From: Lophius americanus
Taxonomy: Eukaryota; Chordata; Actinopteri; Lophiiformes; Lophiidae
Direction of reading: 5' to 3'
DNA length: 64,000 nucleotides
Assembly (NCBI GenBank): GCA_037951165.1
Contig: JBBDHG010000134.1
Span: 2,781,501-2,845,500, forward strand
This document shows, in pieces, positions 11,271 through 24,200 of this stretch. A program made the position numbers and the translations under genes. The notes below the pieces were generated by a model. The model had not been told where the DNA came from. It saw nothing but the letters and a program-made list of their open reading frames with translations, and did not search any database. The number at the start of each line of letters is the position of its first letter. Within the stretch, counting starts at the first letter, position 1.

Positions 11271-12504
11271 AGTGCATATGTGTGTTGGTTTTTGATACGG
11301 TCTCACCAGATTTTAAAGGACTAGTTTATCATTTTTAAAAATGGGGGCGCTAGAATAAGAATGCTGCAGTGGCAGAATAGCTGAACATAAAATCAGGAAA
11401 CATCCGACTCCCCTCAAATGTTTAGAGGCTTGGCTTTGAGACTAATGTTAAGGCTCACAAACTAACTATTTTAAAACTTGTTTTGTTTAATCTACGCAAA
11501 GACACACGTTAATAATATATGTTGTTTTCCAGGTGTATAATGTACGATTATTTCTTGGCAGGATATTGTAACCTCTTTGAAATTGTCAGAGCCAAGAATT
11601 TTCTTTTTTGGGAAGGGGACATTTATGTCCCCTAAGGTTGTCAGAGGGTTTTTTGTATTTTATCTAACACTAATTAAAATATAAAACTTCACATAAATGG
11701 ATGGGGGGGAATGGGTGTTACGTAAATAAAGGGGTATTCAAAGTGTTAAAGTGTACAGAATCAAGACAGATAATGTTTACAAAAATGAATGAAAAGCTGA
11801 AAATAATTGTAGTATTTAATACTTTATGGCAATTTAAAAAGAGGACATTTATGTCCACAAAAAGGATGTTAAATAAAGCTTGATAAAGGGATACTTAACA
11901 GATAAATACACTCTAACAGTGTACAGAGATTTAGTATGACTTGCTGTATGTGTCTACCCAGGATGCCTTGCACAATAACCCTCCTCTACTCTGCCTCTGA
12001 TTTGCGCCATGCTTCCAAGGATTCAGGATTTGCTAATGTTTGTTACCCATTCAGAACTCCAGACCCGGGAGTGACCAGAGTGACCAGCTTGTTAGCAACG
12101 CCCATAACTAGTTGTTTTAATGTTTTATAGGTCTGCACATATTTTCAATTTGCCGCTTCCCGGTTAGCCGGTTAGCATCACTGTTATGGTAATGTTAACA
12201 AAATAAGATAAAGATAAGATAAATAGTGGTGTAATGATCCAAATGAAGGATTCAGATAATCAGAAGAAGAGGAGCATCGGTTATAGACTCTCCATTCTGT
12301 TGCTAGGAGACTAGACTAAAGTGTCGTACTTTTCATGCCGAGGACAAAGTCAATGTCTTGTAGCAGGGATGTTATGACCGTTATGTTATTGTTGCGCTGT
12401 AAAAACCTGGTGAGTTATTTAAACTCAAACTGATTTAGGAAATGGCTTTTAAATCATTTAAATTAACTCAAAACATTAAAACATGAAGACGTATTGAGTT
12501 CATA

Positions 12505-12790
12505 CCCATCTTCTTCGTCTTTCGGCTGCTCTCTTTCAGGGTCGCCTCAGCGGATCTTGTGTTACCACCCCATAGGTGGGTACCCTGCTGGCTAACTGAA
12601 CCAGGGACGGTTTTTGTTAACCCCGAGCCACAGTTGATCTGGTTTGGACATCAGTTTGGTATTCCACATATGTATTTGGCACAAGTTTTATGCCAGATTC
12701 CGTTCCTGACACAATTCCAGTTCCCTTCCCCATTTATCTGGACTATGGACCGGCACCAGAGGTACTCTGGCTTGTAACCCCTTTGTGGCT
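12505..12790 (-). repeat. RTE-like LINE 3' tail fragment
   Basis: Contains CTTCTTCGTCTTTCGGCTGC, TTTCAGGGTCGCCTCAGCGG, CCCCATTTATCTGG and GGACCGGCACCAGAGGTAC, in the order seen in a very common fish retroelement tail read in reverse. Copies recur at about 15870-15990, 24485-24672, 25715-25860 and 62125-62235. The link to RTE is from memory. The stretches on both sides, 11.3-12.5 and 12.8-13.78 kb, show nothing else I can name. Confidence 0.55.
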
Positions 12791-13779
12791 GGGTTAGATT
12801 GAGTTTATACAATGTATGATAAATCTAAACTATTTTCTCACGATTACTTTTTTGGGTGAAAAAAGTTCCTTAACAGAGCACAAGAAAAAAACACATCAAG
12901 CTTTCTGATGGATCACGTTGGTGTCATCAGATATTCAATTATTCTCAGGACAAAACACATAATATTAATTTATTTACTTGACAGGGAAAAGACACGGATT
13001 GTCGCATCTTTACATTTTTAGGGGACAATAAGAATTAATGTGCAGCTTGATTGCTAAATTTCAGAAACAATGGTAATCTGGTCAATCTAACCATGGTAAT
13101 GCAGAGCTCCATATGGCCACTAAAATGGTCGCCAATGCAATGCCAATTTCAAACTAATTTCTTATTTAATTAATTTCTAAAAAGCGACTGGCTTTATGAT
13201 AGATAATGTGAACAAACAAAACAAACAAATGTTTACTGTCGGCATCCGCGGGTGATCACGCTAACGTAGCTGTCAGCGGCACATTGGTTGAGAAATACCG
13301 CATGATGCGTTCAATGTGTATTGGTATTCACCCTTTTGAGTGAGTTCATCAAGATGTGTTCAAATATAGTCTTGTTATATCTAGTTTTTTGGCGATAACT
13401 TGAATTTCTTTTTTTAAATATAATTTTTACCGCAATATCAATTCGATATTAGAGAGGGAATTGGGAAAAAATGTTTATGTTCAAAGACATTAGCCTCTTT
13501 GGTTAACCCTACACTAAAATTGGATTTTCGCCCCTGCCCTCAATATCGGCACAATATCGAGGTTTTTAGTCAAAAATCCTGCAGAGTCCTCCTTTTTTGT
13601 GTTATACAGGTGAACAACTTACTAATAATGTCAGCGCTTAGTTTCCTTGCTATGACTGTTACTAAAGTTGAGGAGGACAAAGATGGTTCATCATGAAACG
13701 TGAGACAACTCATTTGTAATGAAATCTAGTTAATGTTAAAGGAAAGACAGACATTTACATAAATACAGACTCAGAACCT

Positions 13780-14065
13780 GAACTCCCGACAATTTAATTT
13801 GGCTCCTCATCCTGAAGGACAGTGATCTGAAGCAGGCCTTAGAATCAACCCATGAATGGTTCAGAAATCAAAAAATAAAGGTTTTTCAAATGGCCATCCC
13901 AGTCACCTGACCTAAACCCAACAGAACATCTGTTGGATGCGCTGCAGAGAGTCCACAAGCGTTGACCTCAGAATCTGAAGGAGTTGGAGAGTTTCTATAT
14001 GTAGGAATGGTTTCCGACCTTCTCCATGTGTTGTCAAACCTTATGTTTTTGGGGGGTTTTTAATA
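13780..14065 (+). mobile_element. Tc1/mariner-like transposase remnant
   Basis: At 13891-13965 one frame reads WPSQSPDLNPTEHLLDALQR, the SPDLNPIE-type block around the last catalytic acid of Tc1-like transposases, followed by a stop. The upstream part is frameshifted. No intact TIRs were found. A dead fragment in the nrxn1-fshr intergenic region. Confidence 0.75.
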
Positions 14066-15869
14066 AAAGTTTTGATTATTGATAATAATTTAGATTAAAG
14101 ATCAGGGGTATACTTAGAATAAAGTCATCATGAATGGTGACAAGTCATCAGCTCATGATGACTTATGATTTAAAAACATGAACTAAAAAAAATGAAGAAT
14201 ATATTGTGTTATATATACATATACACAAATTCAATATTTTGGAGATTCTGGATTCAGATGATGATCCAGATCACCATCAAAATCTTTAAAATAATTGCAA
14301 TCAGAATTTGTTAATAAGGTTTCGAGTAATCCTGCTAACAGACATACCAGCAGCCTCTGCAGCCTGGTAGAGGGACGACAGCTTAGCTGAGTGTTTAAGA
14401 TACATATACATGTATGTGGTATCCGTCCACTCTAATTTCACACTAGAAATTGAAAACATGTAATATGATTCAGCTTCACTTGCTTCAGCACATTCCCTTC
14501 TTGCTGGCGTTCTAAGTGGGGCAGCAGACACTCACACAGTTAACAGGGCTTTGAAATATGGCTCAGCGCAGTGAGCGGAATGAGTCTCTGCAGAATTGCA
14601 GTTTGCTGGATGAAAGATCCCTGAGACTGCAGCGTTGGGCTTCGGTCCTCAGGTGAGAGGAGCTGCTGTTTAAACAAACACCTCCCGTTTCTGTCTCACC
14701 CTCTCCCTGTTTCTCTTTCCTTCTCCTGGTGCTTTACAAAACGTCTCAACAAAAGGCTTGTGTGAGGCTTTATCTGCTGCCATTCTGTCCTTGACCACAA
14801 CGTCGAGATAACGAAAAAAAACAAAAACTCAGGTGCTCACCAATCTGCTACTATTTACATTCAGAACAAAACCTGCAAAATAATGCCTGCAGCCTCTGTG
14901 ACATTCATTACACCCCAGAATATGGATGGAAGAAAACTCATTGGGGCTATGCATGAATCTTATTAAACATTTATTACAACCGGTGTGTCCATCAAAGTGT
15001 GTAAATACATTTATGTGCATTCCTATAACCCGCTCCTCTCTCCATACATTCATGATCTGTATCTGACACGTCACCTATTTACTAAAATTCTCTGCATTGA
15101 CGCACTCACGAGGAGCAGAGGGCAGCGACTGAGAGGCATCTAAGGAACAATCTGGGGATCAAATCCCAAACCTTCTGATGAGTGCATGACCACTTCTACC
15201 TCCTGAGCAGACCTACCTCCTACCCTGTGTTGGACTGAGGTTCAAACTATCATGGGAATGTTGCTTTTGGTGCAGTATCATAATGGAGAGAGTGAGCAGC
15301 CTTTTCTGACTGATGTCTGCTTCCTGTATTTTATCTGCTGGTATCTAATAATCTTATCCCTGCTGGACGCGTTCACTTATAACTTGACATGAAGAGAAGT
15401 CAAATCAAGATCTCTGTTTTCTGCTCCCAATCTTTGCCTGAGAGGAGAGACTGTCAAGATTCAAGCGTGAAGGATAATAAAATTCCACACAGTAAATCTC
15501 TGTAGCAGAAAGTAAAAAATAGATGAAAACACTAACTCTAACAGTAGAGACAGGGCTCCTTCATTGTATGTGGAGAGCACAGAATTTTACTGCCACAGTT
15601 TATACTATAGGTTCAATTAAATATGGAAAAGGGGAAAATACGATCTCCATAATTACCCTGAAGCAGAAAAAGTATATTTCTTCTCTTTCTTTCGGCTCAT
15701 CCTACTAACCAAAATGTCCCTCTAGCTAAAGACGAAACGCGGCATTCACAAAAAGTAAAACAGATTCATTGATCTAAAGGCCATACACTGTAGAAGACGA
15801 GTTTTTGCAGTAGTAACACATTGTTCAGTTAAGTGTTATTGAGTCTGAATATCCAGCCGCATAGCAGGC

Positions 15870-15990
15870 AAAAGTCAGTGTAGTTCTAGTGCCGGTCCCA
15901 AGTCCAGTTGTGTCAGGAAGGGCATCGGACGTAAAACCTGTACCAAATCAGTATGCTGAACGAGGTCATCCTCATCCACTGATTAAAAGT
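15870..15990 (+). repeat. RTE-like LINE 3' tail fragment
   Basis: Shows TCTAGTGCCGGTCCCAAG, TTGTGTCAGGAAGGGCATCG and GACGTAAAACCTGTACCAAA, matching the shared tail found elsewhere in the window but without the final GAA array. The short open frame over it is not a gene. Confidence 0.6.
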
Positions 15991-16109
15991 CCTGCCAAGG
16001 CATATCATCTTTCAAGATCCAGCAAGATCATATCTTCATTTGTACGGAAGCAATATTACCATCCTCCGCCAAGACACGACAGTACCCTAGGTTAAGGAAA
16101 AAGTCACGC

Positions 16110-16520
16110 TGATTCCTCCATTATTGTCTGAATTATTGCCAGCCTCTAAATCTACCAACAACTCTAACTCTCTGAGTATCTCTCAAAATCCTCTAGCCGC
16201 TAGCCGCCTGCGTTTTCAATTGCAGCGTCTATGTTCAGCCCGATGAGCCCCATACGCCACCCCCAAAGAAGCATCAAAGGGATCAAAGGCAGCATGGCCA
16301 CATTGTGACATCACCACTCCAAACGTCTTATTATTTTATTTATTCTAAGTGACGCAAAAAGCGTAATGTCACCAAAATGTAATCAGCTCTAATATAGACC
16401 AAACTCTACCTTTGGGTAAAAGTTTATGTAAATCCATCCTAGAGTTTTTCAGTACTCTTGCTCACTGAAAAACAAACCTACAGACAAACACAGGGGAGTG
16501 AAAACATAACCTCATTGACG
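16110..16520 (+). repeat. Partial copy of the 38.2-38.75 kb TIR element
   Basis: Shares an extended colinear block with 38350-38760: the TTATTGTC start, CTACCAACAACTC, GTTCAGCCC(A/G)(A/C)TGAGCCCC, CACCCCCAAAGAA(G/A)CATC, a TTATTTTATT run, GTCACCAAAAT and a final ACAGACAAAC. The left terminal repeat is missing here. Comparison was by eye. Confidence 0.65.
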
Positions 16521-17679
16521 GATGTAATACAACAGTCAATGAATTTGCTCAAAATATCTTTGATTACTGTTACTGTACTGATCAGGAATACTCTGCTATC
16601 CACTTTAATAACAATATGCAAAACTGTTTTGGGCAAAACTTGCAAAAAACTGCGATTCCATCAGTGAGCTTAGTCAGTAACCATGGCAACGTGGCAATTC
16701 ACAACGCAAAAATGAGGTGGTTGAATGCCACAAATAAATCAATACTTCGTGCCTCAACTGTGAACATTAGGTTTGCCAAATAAGCATTCTTTAATGTCTT
16801 ATACTTGGCCATTATATTTTTAAAGTTAAGTTCTGGAACCGCAGCTGCCAGTGTTGTTCTGGAAATAACACAAAATGTGTTGTAGTGCAGGTGTTTACTG
16901 TAAGTTCCCTCGACAGATTAGAAACCGGCTCCAAGGACAGTTTGGCAAAATCTCCTTCTTTTAAGTTGGAAAACATTTCAAACTTTACAACACTGTAAAG
17001 AAAAAAGAAAAAAGATTGTCAGAAACGTGAGGTATAATCATAGTCTAGTCCATCCCCGTATGTTTCATTGAATTACCGTTGGTTTTAGCACTAAATGTTT
17101 AATGTCATACAACAAGGAATATTATTTGGAACTATTATTATTGTCATAAACAGGTTATTACCCTAAAGGTAACAGTACAATTCTGTCTAAATTATTGATT
17201 GTGCTGGAATATACAGGTTCACAATTAATCCATATTTATTGTAATTTACTCTAAACACACAACAGTTTTAAACTGTGAATTTTAAAGTTACATAACGAGT
17301 TTACTGTAATCTCTTTCAATTTGTGACTATATTTTCTAAATTTTGTGAAGTTGTGACAAACAGAGCTGCCAGAATTTCACCGTAAATAACACAGATTCTC
17401 TTCTTTTTTTAACGGTGTAGCATATAGATGTTTGAATATTCTAATAACACGACTGATGACTGTAGTTCCAACAGGCAATCAGAGGAAATTGTAATCAGGG
17501 AGCGGCGCTCGAACCGGCCAAATTATTTCCCCTTAAATATCCACTGTGAAAAATGTGGATTGACTTTTTCATTTCATGCATTTATCAGCTTTGTGGAGAC
17601 TGTGGAGCTGCACACACCTCCCATGCGCAGGTGCTGAACAGTCAGCAACAGTTTAATCTACAAATTCATATCACGCATC

Positions 17680-17870
17680 GGCGCGCACACACAGACACAC
17701 ACACAAACACTCACACACACATCTTCCTTTTCACTTCATCATTTCACTCCTCTGTGCACCTGCATTCACCACAAAGTTTATCATCTCTCTCTTATATTGT
17801 GCATAAAGGTGTGTGTGTGTGTGCGTGTATGTGTGTGAGCGTGCGTGTGTGTGGTCATGTCGGGAGCTCA
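17680..17870 (+). repeat. CA and GT microsatellites
   Basis: CA-rich at about 17685-17720 and GT-rich at about 17808-17856, about 100 bp apart and of opposite sense, so the transcript could fold back. No gene is seen in 16.5-19.0 kb. Confidence 0.7.
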
Positions 17871-18999
17871 AGGCTACATTTTTCTCCCTGCTTGGGTATA
17901 AATCATAAAGAGGTCTGTCTCTCTGTGAAGTTCCCACAGTTCAACACACAACAATGTATCAGTACCAGAGAAGAAAATGCATGTGCACCAGTTTAAAAGA
18001 GCAACTGACAGAAAAGATTGTTACATAATGTTCGTGTGTGTATGTGTGTGTAAATTCAAAAAGAGTGTCCTTGGAGGCTGGCCGCCCTGCTGGCATGCGG
18101 GGAGTGGAGTAGAAGGGAATATTGTGTGCGTCGCTATCAAACGCTTTCAAGACAAATATGAGACGGGAGACAAAAGGACATGGGTCCATAGATCTGAGGG
18201 CACACACGCCACTTAAAAACAACAGACATGCTAATAGTCAAAATAAGCTCATTAAGAAAGCATCTGCATCAATCTGAGAACATGTCTCCAGCAAACACAC
18301 ACAGAAACACAGTAGGATTATCACAATACAAGAGTGTTAAGATTATATGCAAAGCCGGTTTGAATACAATATTCAATACCTGCTTTGATGCAAAGACGTA
18401 AAGGAGACTCTTTGTTATCACTTCATCGTACACCGTACAACATTCAGGTTGGCTTCCGACTAGGGCGGTCCAGGAATCAAACCGCCAACCTTACAATTTG
18501 GTGGTTGAAATTCAGGAATCCTGAACATCCCCGAGGTTGACGAGATGATCGGATTGGAGATCTAGTATGTATTCAAAGCTTCCGTACTTTCATTATTATA
18601 CATTTTCAGATGAAACATATCATAAAGAATATACTTTAAATGTATACTGTAAATTTATATTCCTCGAATATCATCATTTACAGCAATTAATTGGCAGCAG
18701 CGTCACCGGAAAAGTATTTTAGGAGTGTCTTAAATACTCTTTTCTTGAAAATTGACAAAAGTGGTACGTTTTCAGTAGATTATTCCACGTTTACAGTATG
18801 TTTACTGTATGGGAACTGTATATAAATGTGCAGTATCTCCCCTGCATTTAATGTCATCTAGAGAGACTGAGAGAGTGTAAACTTCGACCAGAGGCAGCTC
18901 ACTTTCCTCTGGTAGTTTCCCCCTCTAGACCATGTTGACGTCTGGCGATGCGTCCGTGAGAACTTGACTACAGACAAATGGAAGAAGGCAACCTCGGGA

Positions 19000-19160
19000 G
19001 GCAGTGTGTAATAATAATAATAATAATGTGTAACTTTATTATCATTATTACTATTTCTGTTGTTCTTTGAGTGACTATTTTTTAAACTTATTTGGTTAAG
19101 TTAGGTTAGGTAGGGTTAGGTTAGGTTAGTTTAGGTCAGGTTCATTTCGGTTCGGTTAGG
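19000..19160 (+). repeat. AAT array and TTAGG-like degenerate repeat
   Basis: An (AAT)n array at about 19008-19028 is followed at 19097-19160 by imperfect GGTTA/TTAGG units (GTTAGGTTAGGTAGGGTTAGG and relatives). It resembles telomere-type sequence but is short, irregular and interstitial. Confidence 0.7.
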
Positions 19161-19591
19161 TACACTACAACTCTATCTCCTGAGTTACTCTCAGGCTATC
19201 AACCTAAACGTTAGAGCTGCACAATTAATCAGCCTGTGCGATTACATGACGTCAAAAATGTAATGAAATAAACATAAGTTGTGAGGGTCTTGACAAGGAC
19301 GACGGGGGTGTATTTGGGGTACTTAAGGAAGCGGACTTAGTGGAGACGAGTTAGCTGAGCCTGAGATGAGGGAAACTCTTGGTTTTAGCTTTAGCTCTGA
19401 GTTACCGCGGTAACTGACTCTGCGGAGTTAACCTGCTCGCTGGCAAATTATTTCAAGGAAGGCTGAGGTTGTTCAGAGCTGCAGACGTCACATGTCAATC
19501 ATTCGTTTGCCATATCAATAGATTGACTCCAGGAGAGGACTGTGAGACCCAGATTATCTGTGCTTTTATTAAAGGATTTATCTGAATGACA

Positions 19592-19603
19592 TTCACACAC
19601 ACG

Positions 19604-19643
<40 letters not shown>
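19592..19643 (+). repeat. CA microsatellite
   Basis: A near-pure CA array with CGCA interruptions at its start. The poly-Val/Cys open frame on the other strand is a by-product. Confidence 0.9.
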
Positions 19644-19646
<3 letters not shown>

Positions 19647-20434
19647 GACGTCTCTCACATCTAAGCCCATTAGAATAGCTTGAATTTAACATTTAATAAC
19701 CAGCTTGCACACTGGTTGTCTTTCATATCTCATATCAGAGTTCTCCACACAGATAGAAGCCGATAGAAATTTGTGTCGGCTCCGAGGAAGTGTGTTTGCT
19801 CTGCAACTTCGTGTGGTATTAATTTGAGATCACAATTCTACATTTCATACAGTGTGAGACAAAATCATTGGTTCTTCCCTTTTTTTAAAGAAAAAAAAAA
19901 GACTACAGAAATTAGACAAAATGTTTAATGTGGTATTTTCTGTTAAAAGTGCAGGATTAACTTTGTATTTGTGCTGCCCACAAATGAAAATGAAAAATCT
20001 GCCCGATAACATTCCGCCACCTTGTCACACACAATATTCATAGAAAATATTGTAAAACTTGTAGATACATTCACTGGGAGTGTAGGGGGGTTTTGTTAAG
20101 CCTAAATTATTTAGTTAAATCATTGAAAACCGTACTGTAAAAGTAGTTTAGTCTTGTATTTTTCTCTGCAAGTTTAACTTTGTACGTTTTTACTGAGATA
20201 TACACATTTGAAAATTATCAGTGAAAATGTGCATTTTCCTTGAAATGGAAAGAAAAACACCAGGCTCCCCCTAGTGTTGGAGATATGCAACGGACATATC
20301 CCAAAATCAATCCAGTCAATCAATCCTTCCTCGCAATAAGTTCCATGTGGGAATGAAAATTGAAAGGATCCATGAAAGTATTTTTGAGTTGTTGCGTCAA
20401 CATGAAGGATCTGCGGTGGAGAAGGCAGCGACGA

Positions 20435-20700
20435 TGATGATTCCATAATATCCCCAACTTCTCAGGGATATAATTATTCAGTAATGAGATATTGGCCTCC
20501 GAATTCCCCACATCTCAGTTAGATTAAGATTTCCGTTCCAGGAGTTCAAAATCTGTTTTGAGTCAGTAATAATTCTCCAACAAGGGGATTATTGAGGGCT
20601 AATTGAATTAGCCTTGCCTCCTGTGCTGTAGTATTTATGAAGCGTAGGATCCTGATAGCATCATTTGATCAGGAGGAGAGATTTAAGCAGCACGTGAAAT
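20435..20700 (+). promoter_or_regulatory. Candidate regulatory block upstream of fshr
   Basis: A non-repetitive AT-rich block with homeodomain-like ATTA/TAAT sites, including the palindrome GGCTAATT-G-AATTAGCC at 20597-20613, and a CACGTG E-box at 20691-20696, about 350 bp before the fshr start codon. Mammalian FSHR promoters lack a TATA box and depend on an E-box bound by USF. Conservation of this block is not tested, and the transcription start is unknown. Confidence 0.35.
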
Positions 20701-21044
20701 AAAAGGAAACACATTTTGGAACTGGAGCACGTTCCCAAACAAATGCATTACAAACCCACCCAGCTAAGACCTCCTACATCCTCATACTACACCCATAAAG
20801 GATTTCACACGCCCCCATCATTCACCACTGCACTCAGGCTTTTTCACTCAACTTGGTGCTGAGCCCGGAGCGTGTAGACGGACACAAACATTGATATCAA
20901 ATATTTGGTTGTGGAATCTGGTGGGAACAAAACAGACGAGAACTCTGAGGCAAAATAAGAGGAGTTGGGAGAAGGGAGAAGCAATGACATTTTAAAAGTG
21001 GGACCCTCACATGCAGACATCTGGACTGTGGACAAACTTAAGGA

Positions 21045-21217
21045 ATGATGGTGATGATTCTTATGATGATGATGATGAATATGGCAGCAGCCTCCAAGAT
21101 GGAGCTGAAGCAGGGAGTTGATACCATCATGACCAAACAAACCCGGTTAGTCTGCCACCAGCTTTGCTCCGGAGTCTCACAGATTCCCTCCAACATCTCC
21201 AGCAACACCAAATGCCT
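21045..21217 (+). CDS. fshr: fshr exon 1: signal peptide and N-cap
   Basis: Starts at the first of a cluster of ATGs; TAA at 21039-21041 is in frame just upstream. The leader is methionine-rich (MMVMILMMMMMNMAAAS), coded partly by an (ATG)n run, so several starts are possible and repeat-length variation is likely. The cysteine cap is reduced to CHQLC plus TKC, followed by SGVSQIPSNISSN with a likely N-glycan site. Ends in phase 2 at GTGAGT. Confidence 0.85.
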
Positions 21218-21225
21218 GTGAGTAA

Positions 21226-21280
<55 letters not shown>

Positions 21281-24200
21281 TAACTGCAAATATAAAGATG
21301 CTGCAGTCGTGTCTGTTAGACGTACCCGATTACTGAAGAGGTGTGGTTTCACATCTAGGACAAATCACTTGGAAGTTACTAAAATACCGAAACAGCAAGT
21401 TATTTTGTGACCTTCCTGGAGTTGATGATGAGGATGAGGATGATGATGATGTTTAGCTATAATTCTTTCCTCCTCCGATTTACAAATGTAAAGAATAAAT
21501 ATTTATGGAGCCTTAGGTGAACTCCTTCTGAGCCTACAGGAGAACATCAAAATGTTATTTTCAACATTTTTTGCAACATAAAATTAAGGAATACAATATA
21601 TTACATTTTACAATGTGGAAAATTCTTCTTCTACTTCTATTCAGGTGGCTGCCTCCTGATTTCTTTCTCTTCTTTGTGTATGATTATGTTTTTTGCATTA
21701 AATTCAGACATTAAAGGGATATTGCAGAAATATGATTATATGAGTACTTCCATACATTTGTGAGACATGCCGGCAGTGGCGATTCAAGACTCTGGGGGCT
21801 CCCAGCGAGAAGCCCACCGCCAGCTGTGTTTTTCTTTCTTCTTTTCAAGAGGCTTCAGGAGGTGTCCAGACTATTAATATCCAGCTGTCATAGCAACTAA
21901 GGGGTCCTAATTCAGGGGCTCCAGTTGTGTTGGCAATGCACAGCATATGTCTTTTCTGGATGCTATTTAGAATCAGAGTTAATTATCAGCCAAATCGGAC
22001 AGCCAGAAGACAATCCAGATGTTCAAGAACAACTTTGTCCTGATGTGAGCTGGATAACAATTTTCTCTCATAAGCTTAAGGGTGTTTATATCTGTCCTTG
22101 CAATACACTCCAACATGAGTGGCCTTTCATAAATATTTCCCGGGTGTACCTCTCGTATCTCAACCCCACAGGTTGAAAGAGAAAAAGTTTTCAAGGGGTT
22201 TGGCCTACAGTTTAGATTGTCAGAAAATGCAATCCAGACAGGTGCCAGAGTGTCACCTTTTGAAAATGTAACAGTTTCAGTGTGTCAAAATGCAATTCTT
22301 GTGAAAATTGTGGCAACACGGCCCCACATCCTACACCCGACAGCCACGTGCAGACAGAAGAATAACAAAAACAACGCCGGACTAAAGAGTTTTGTTCGTG
22401 CTGCAGACTCCACCACCGTTGCAGTAGAACAGAGACAATCACAAATACAAGCCTGATGTCTTATTCTGTGGTGTTACTGCTCAAAAGTTACACGGCCACC
22501 TGCCAGCCACGAATACTACAGCATTTCTAGTGTTTTTTGCAGATGAGGGGGTTAGGAGGATTGTTTCCACAGTGAACGAAATATCTATTAGAACACAATA
22601 GAAAAACATTCTCTTTGCGCCCTATAAGATCCGTTTTGAAAAAAATAAGTTTTCCAAACTATAATCAACTATTCGTAATGCTTAGGTCTAACAAATTACA
22701 TTCATGATATTATAATTCCTATTTTAAGGTATTAGTTTATATTTTACTCACTAGGGGGAGCTGTGTAACAAAAACACTGTTTAAACATAACTTCACATTT
22801 GAAGAGTTCAATCAGGGGGATTGCTTGTACAATGCAGGGGATCTGTTGGCTTTTTGGGGATAGACCCTAGTTTCTTCATCACCACTTATCCTTCTAAGGA
22901 TCGTGGGGACTGGAATCTATCCCCAGCTGTTAATTGGCGAAAGGCGGGGTAGAACTTGGAGGGTTAATATGTATTAGTAGTGAGTGTGTCAACCCAGGGA
23001 TTAACTTGCAACTCGGTATACCCCAACTCTTGCCCGATGTCAGCTGGTATAGGGTCCGTCTACGACGATTCAGTGCTCGAGATCCGAGATCGTTCTGGCA
23101 GATCTGGAAGAGACTGCGATAGCCACACGGGGTTAACACTGGCTTGTTTTGGCCATTTTGAAGGAATCTCAAGGCCGGGAAGCGGGAGTAGATGGCAGTG
23201 GGGGTCAGCGCAAAGATAGAATTGACTGAAGCTTTTGCACAAACATGCACGAAAAGTGCAGACATACTAGCTGACACACAGACAAGGACAAACTTCATAG
23301 CAGAAGTAGCGACTATTCTCGGGAGACATACTGTGAACATCCGGGCCAAGATGTGGGTGTTCTCATCTGCTCTGCTCGGCTCGAAGGTCAAGGCTCACGG
23401 ACGGCTGAGGTATTTACAAACAGTCATCGATGGATGGTTATGTCATCTGCAATGACCAGATGCAAAATGAGCTTGGGTTCTTGAATAGACATCGGGCACA
23501 GACAACCGTTTGTTAACACGAATAACTGGTTGTGTGGACGTTGACCAACACCCAACAGCATCAGGCATCAGCAACCACTAGAGATCGGTTTATCTCTGAG
23601 ATCTGATGTTTTTGTTTCAACAGGATCATTAAGCAGACGCAGATCCGATTGATTCCCCGGGCAGCCCTAAACAGCCTGCAGCACCTTGTCAAAGTGTGAG
23701 TGTCTCTGTTGTTCATGTCTGCTCTTTGATGTGGAACATAATGAACTGAGGAAGTCTAAACAGTCAATCCAGCGATCATCCAAACAGACGGAACACAGGA
23801 GGGTGAGGAGTTCAGACCTCACCCTCATTCAGTATTTCTCTCTATTTACATTCTGTGGTCCTGGCTACCTAATCTAAAACAGGAATTCCGTGAAAAACAG
23901 TTTCTCTGACGTCCACATACGTGACATTGAATGGGGATATTAAAGAGGCATTATACTAAAACAACCTATATTCCCTCTAACCTATAGTAACTGTTTATCC
24001 GTCTATAGATTGATTTTGGAGAAAGTCACGGGGTTTGAAAAGATGTATGCTCGCCACGTCATTACATCATAGAGGCACTAGAGCCACATCGTTACATCAT
24101 AGAGGCACTAGAGCCACATCGTTACATCATAGAGGCACTAGAGCCACATCATTACATCATAGAGGCACTAGAGCCACATCGTTACATCATAGAGGCACTA

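Noticed and set aside
18430..18560. Possible tRNA-like or SINE head (GGCGGTCCAGGAATCAAACC)
   Set aside because: Only a short B-box-like word; no A box, no cloverleaf, and no tail that can be matched.
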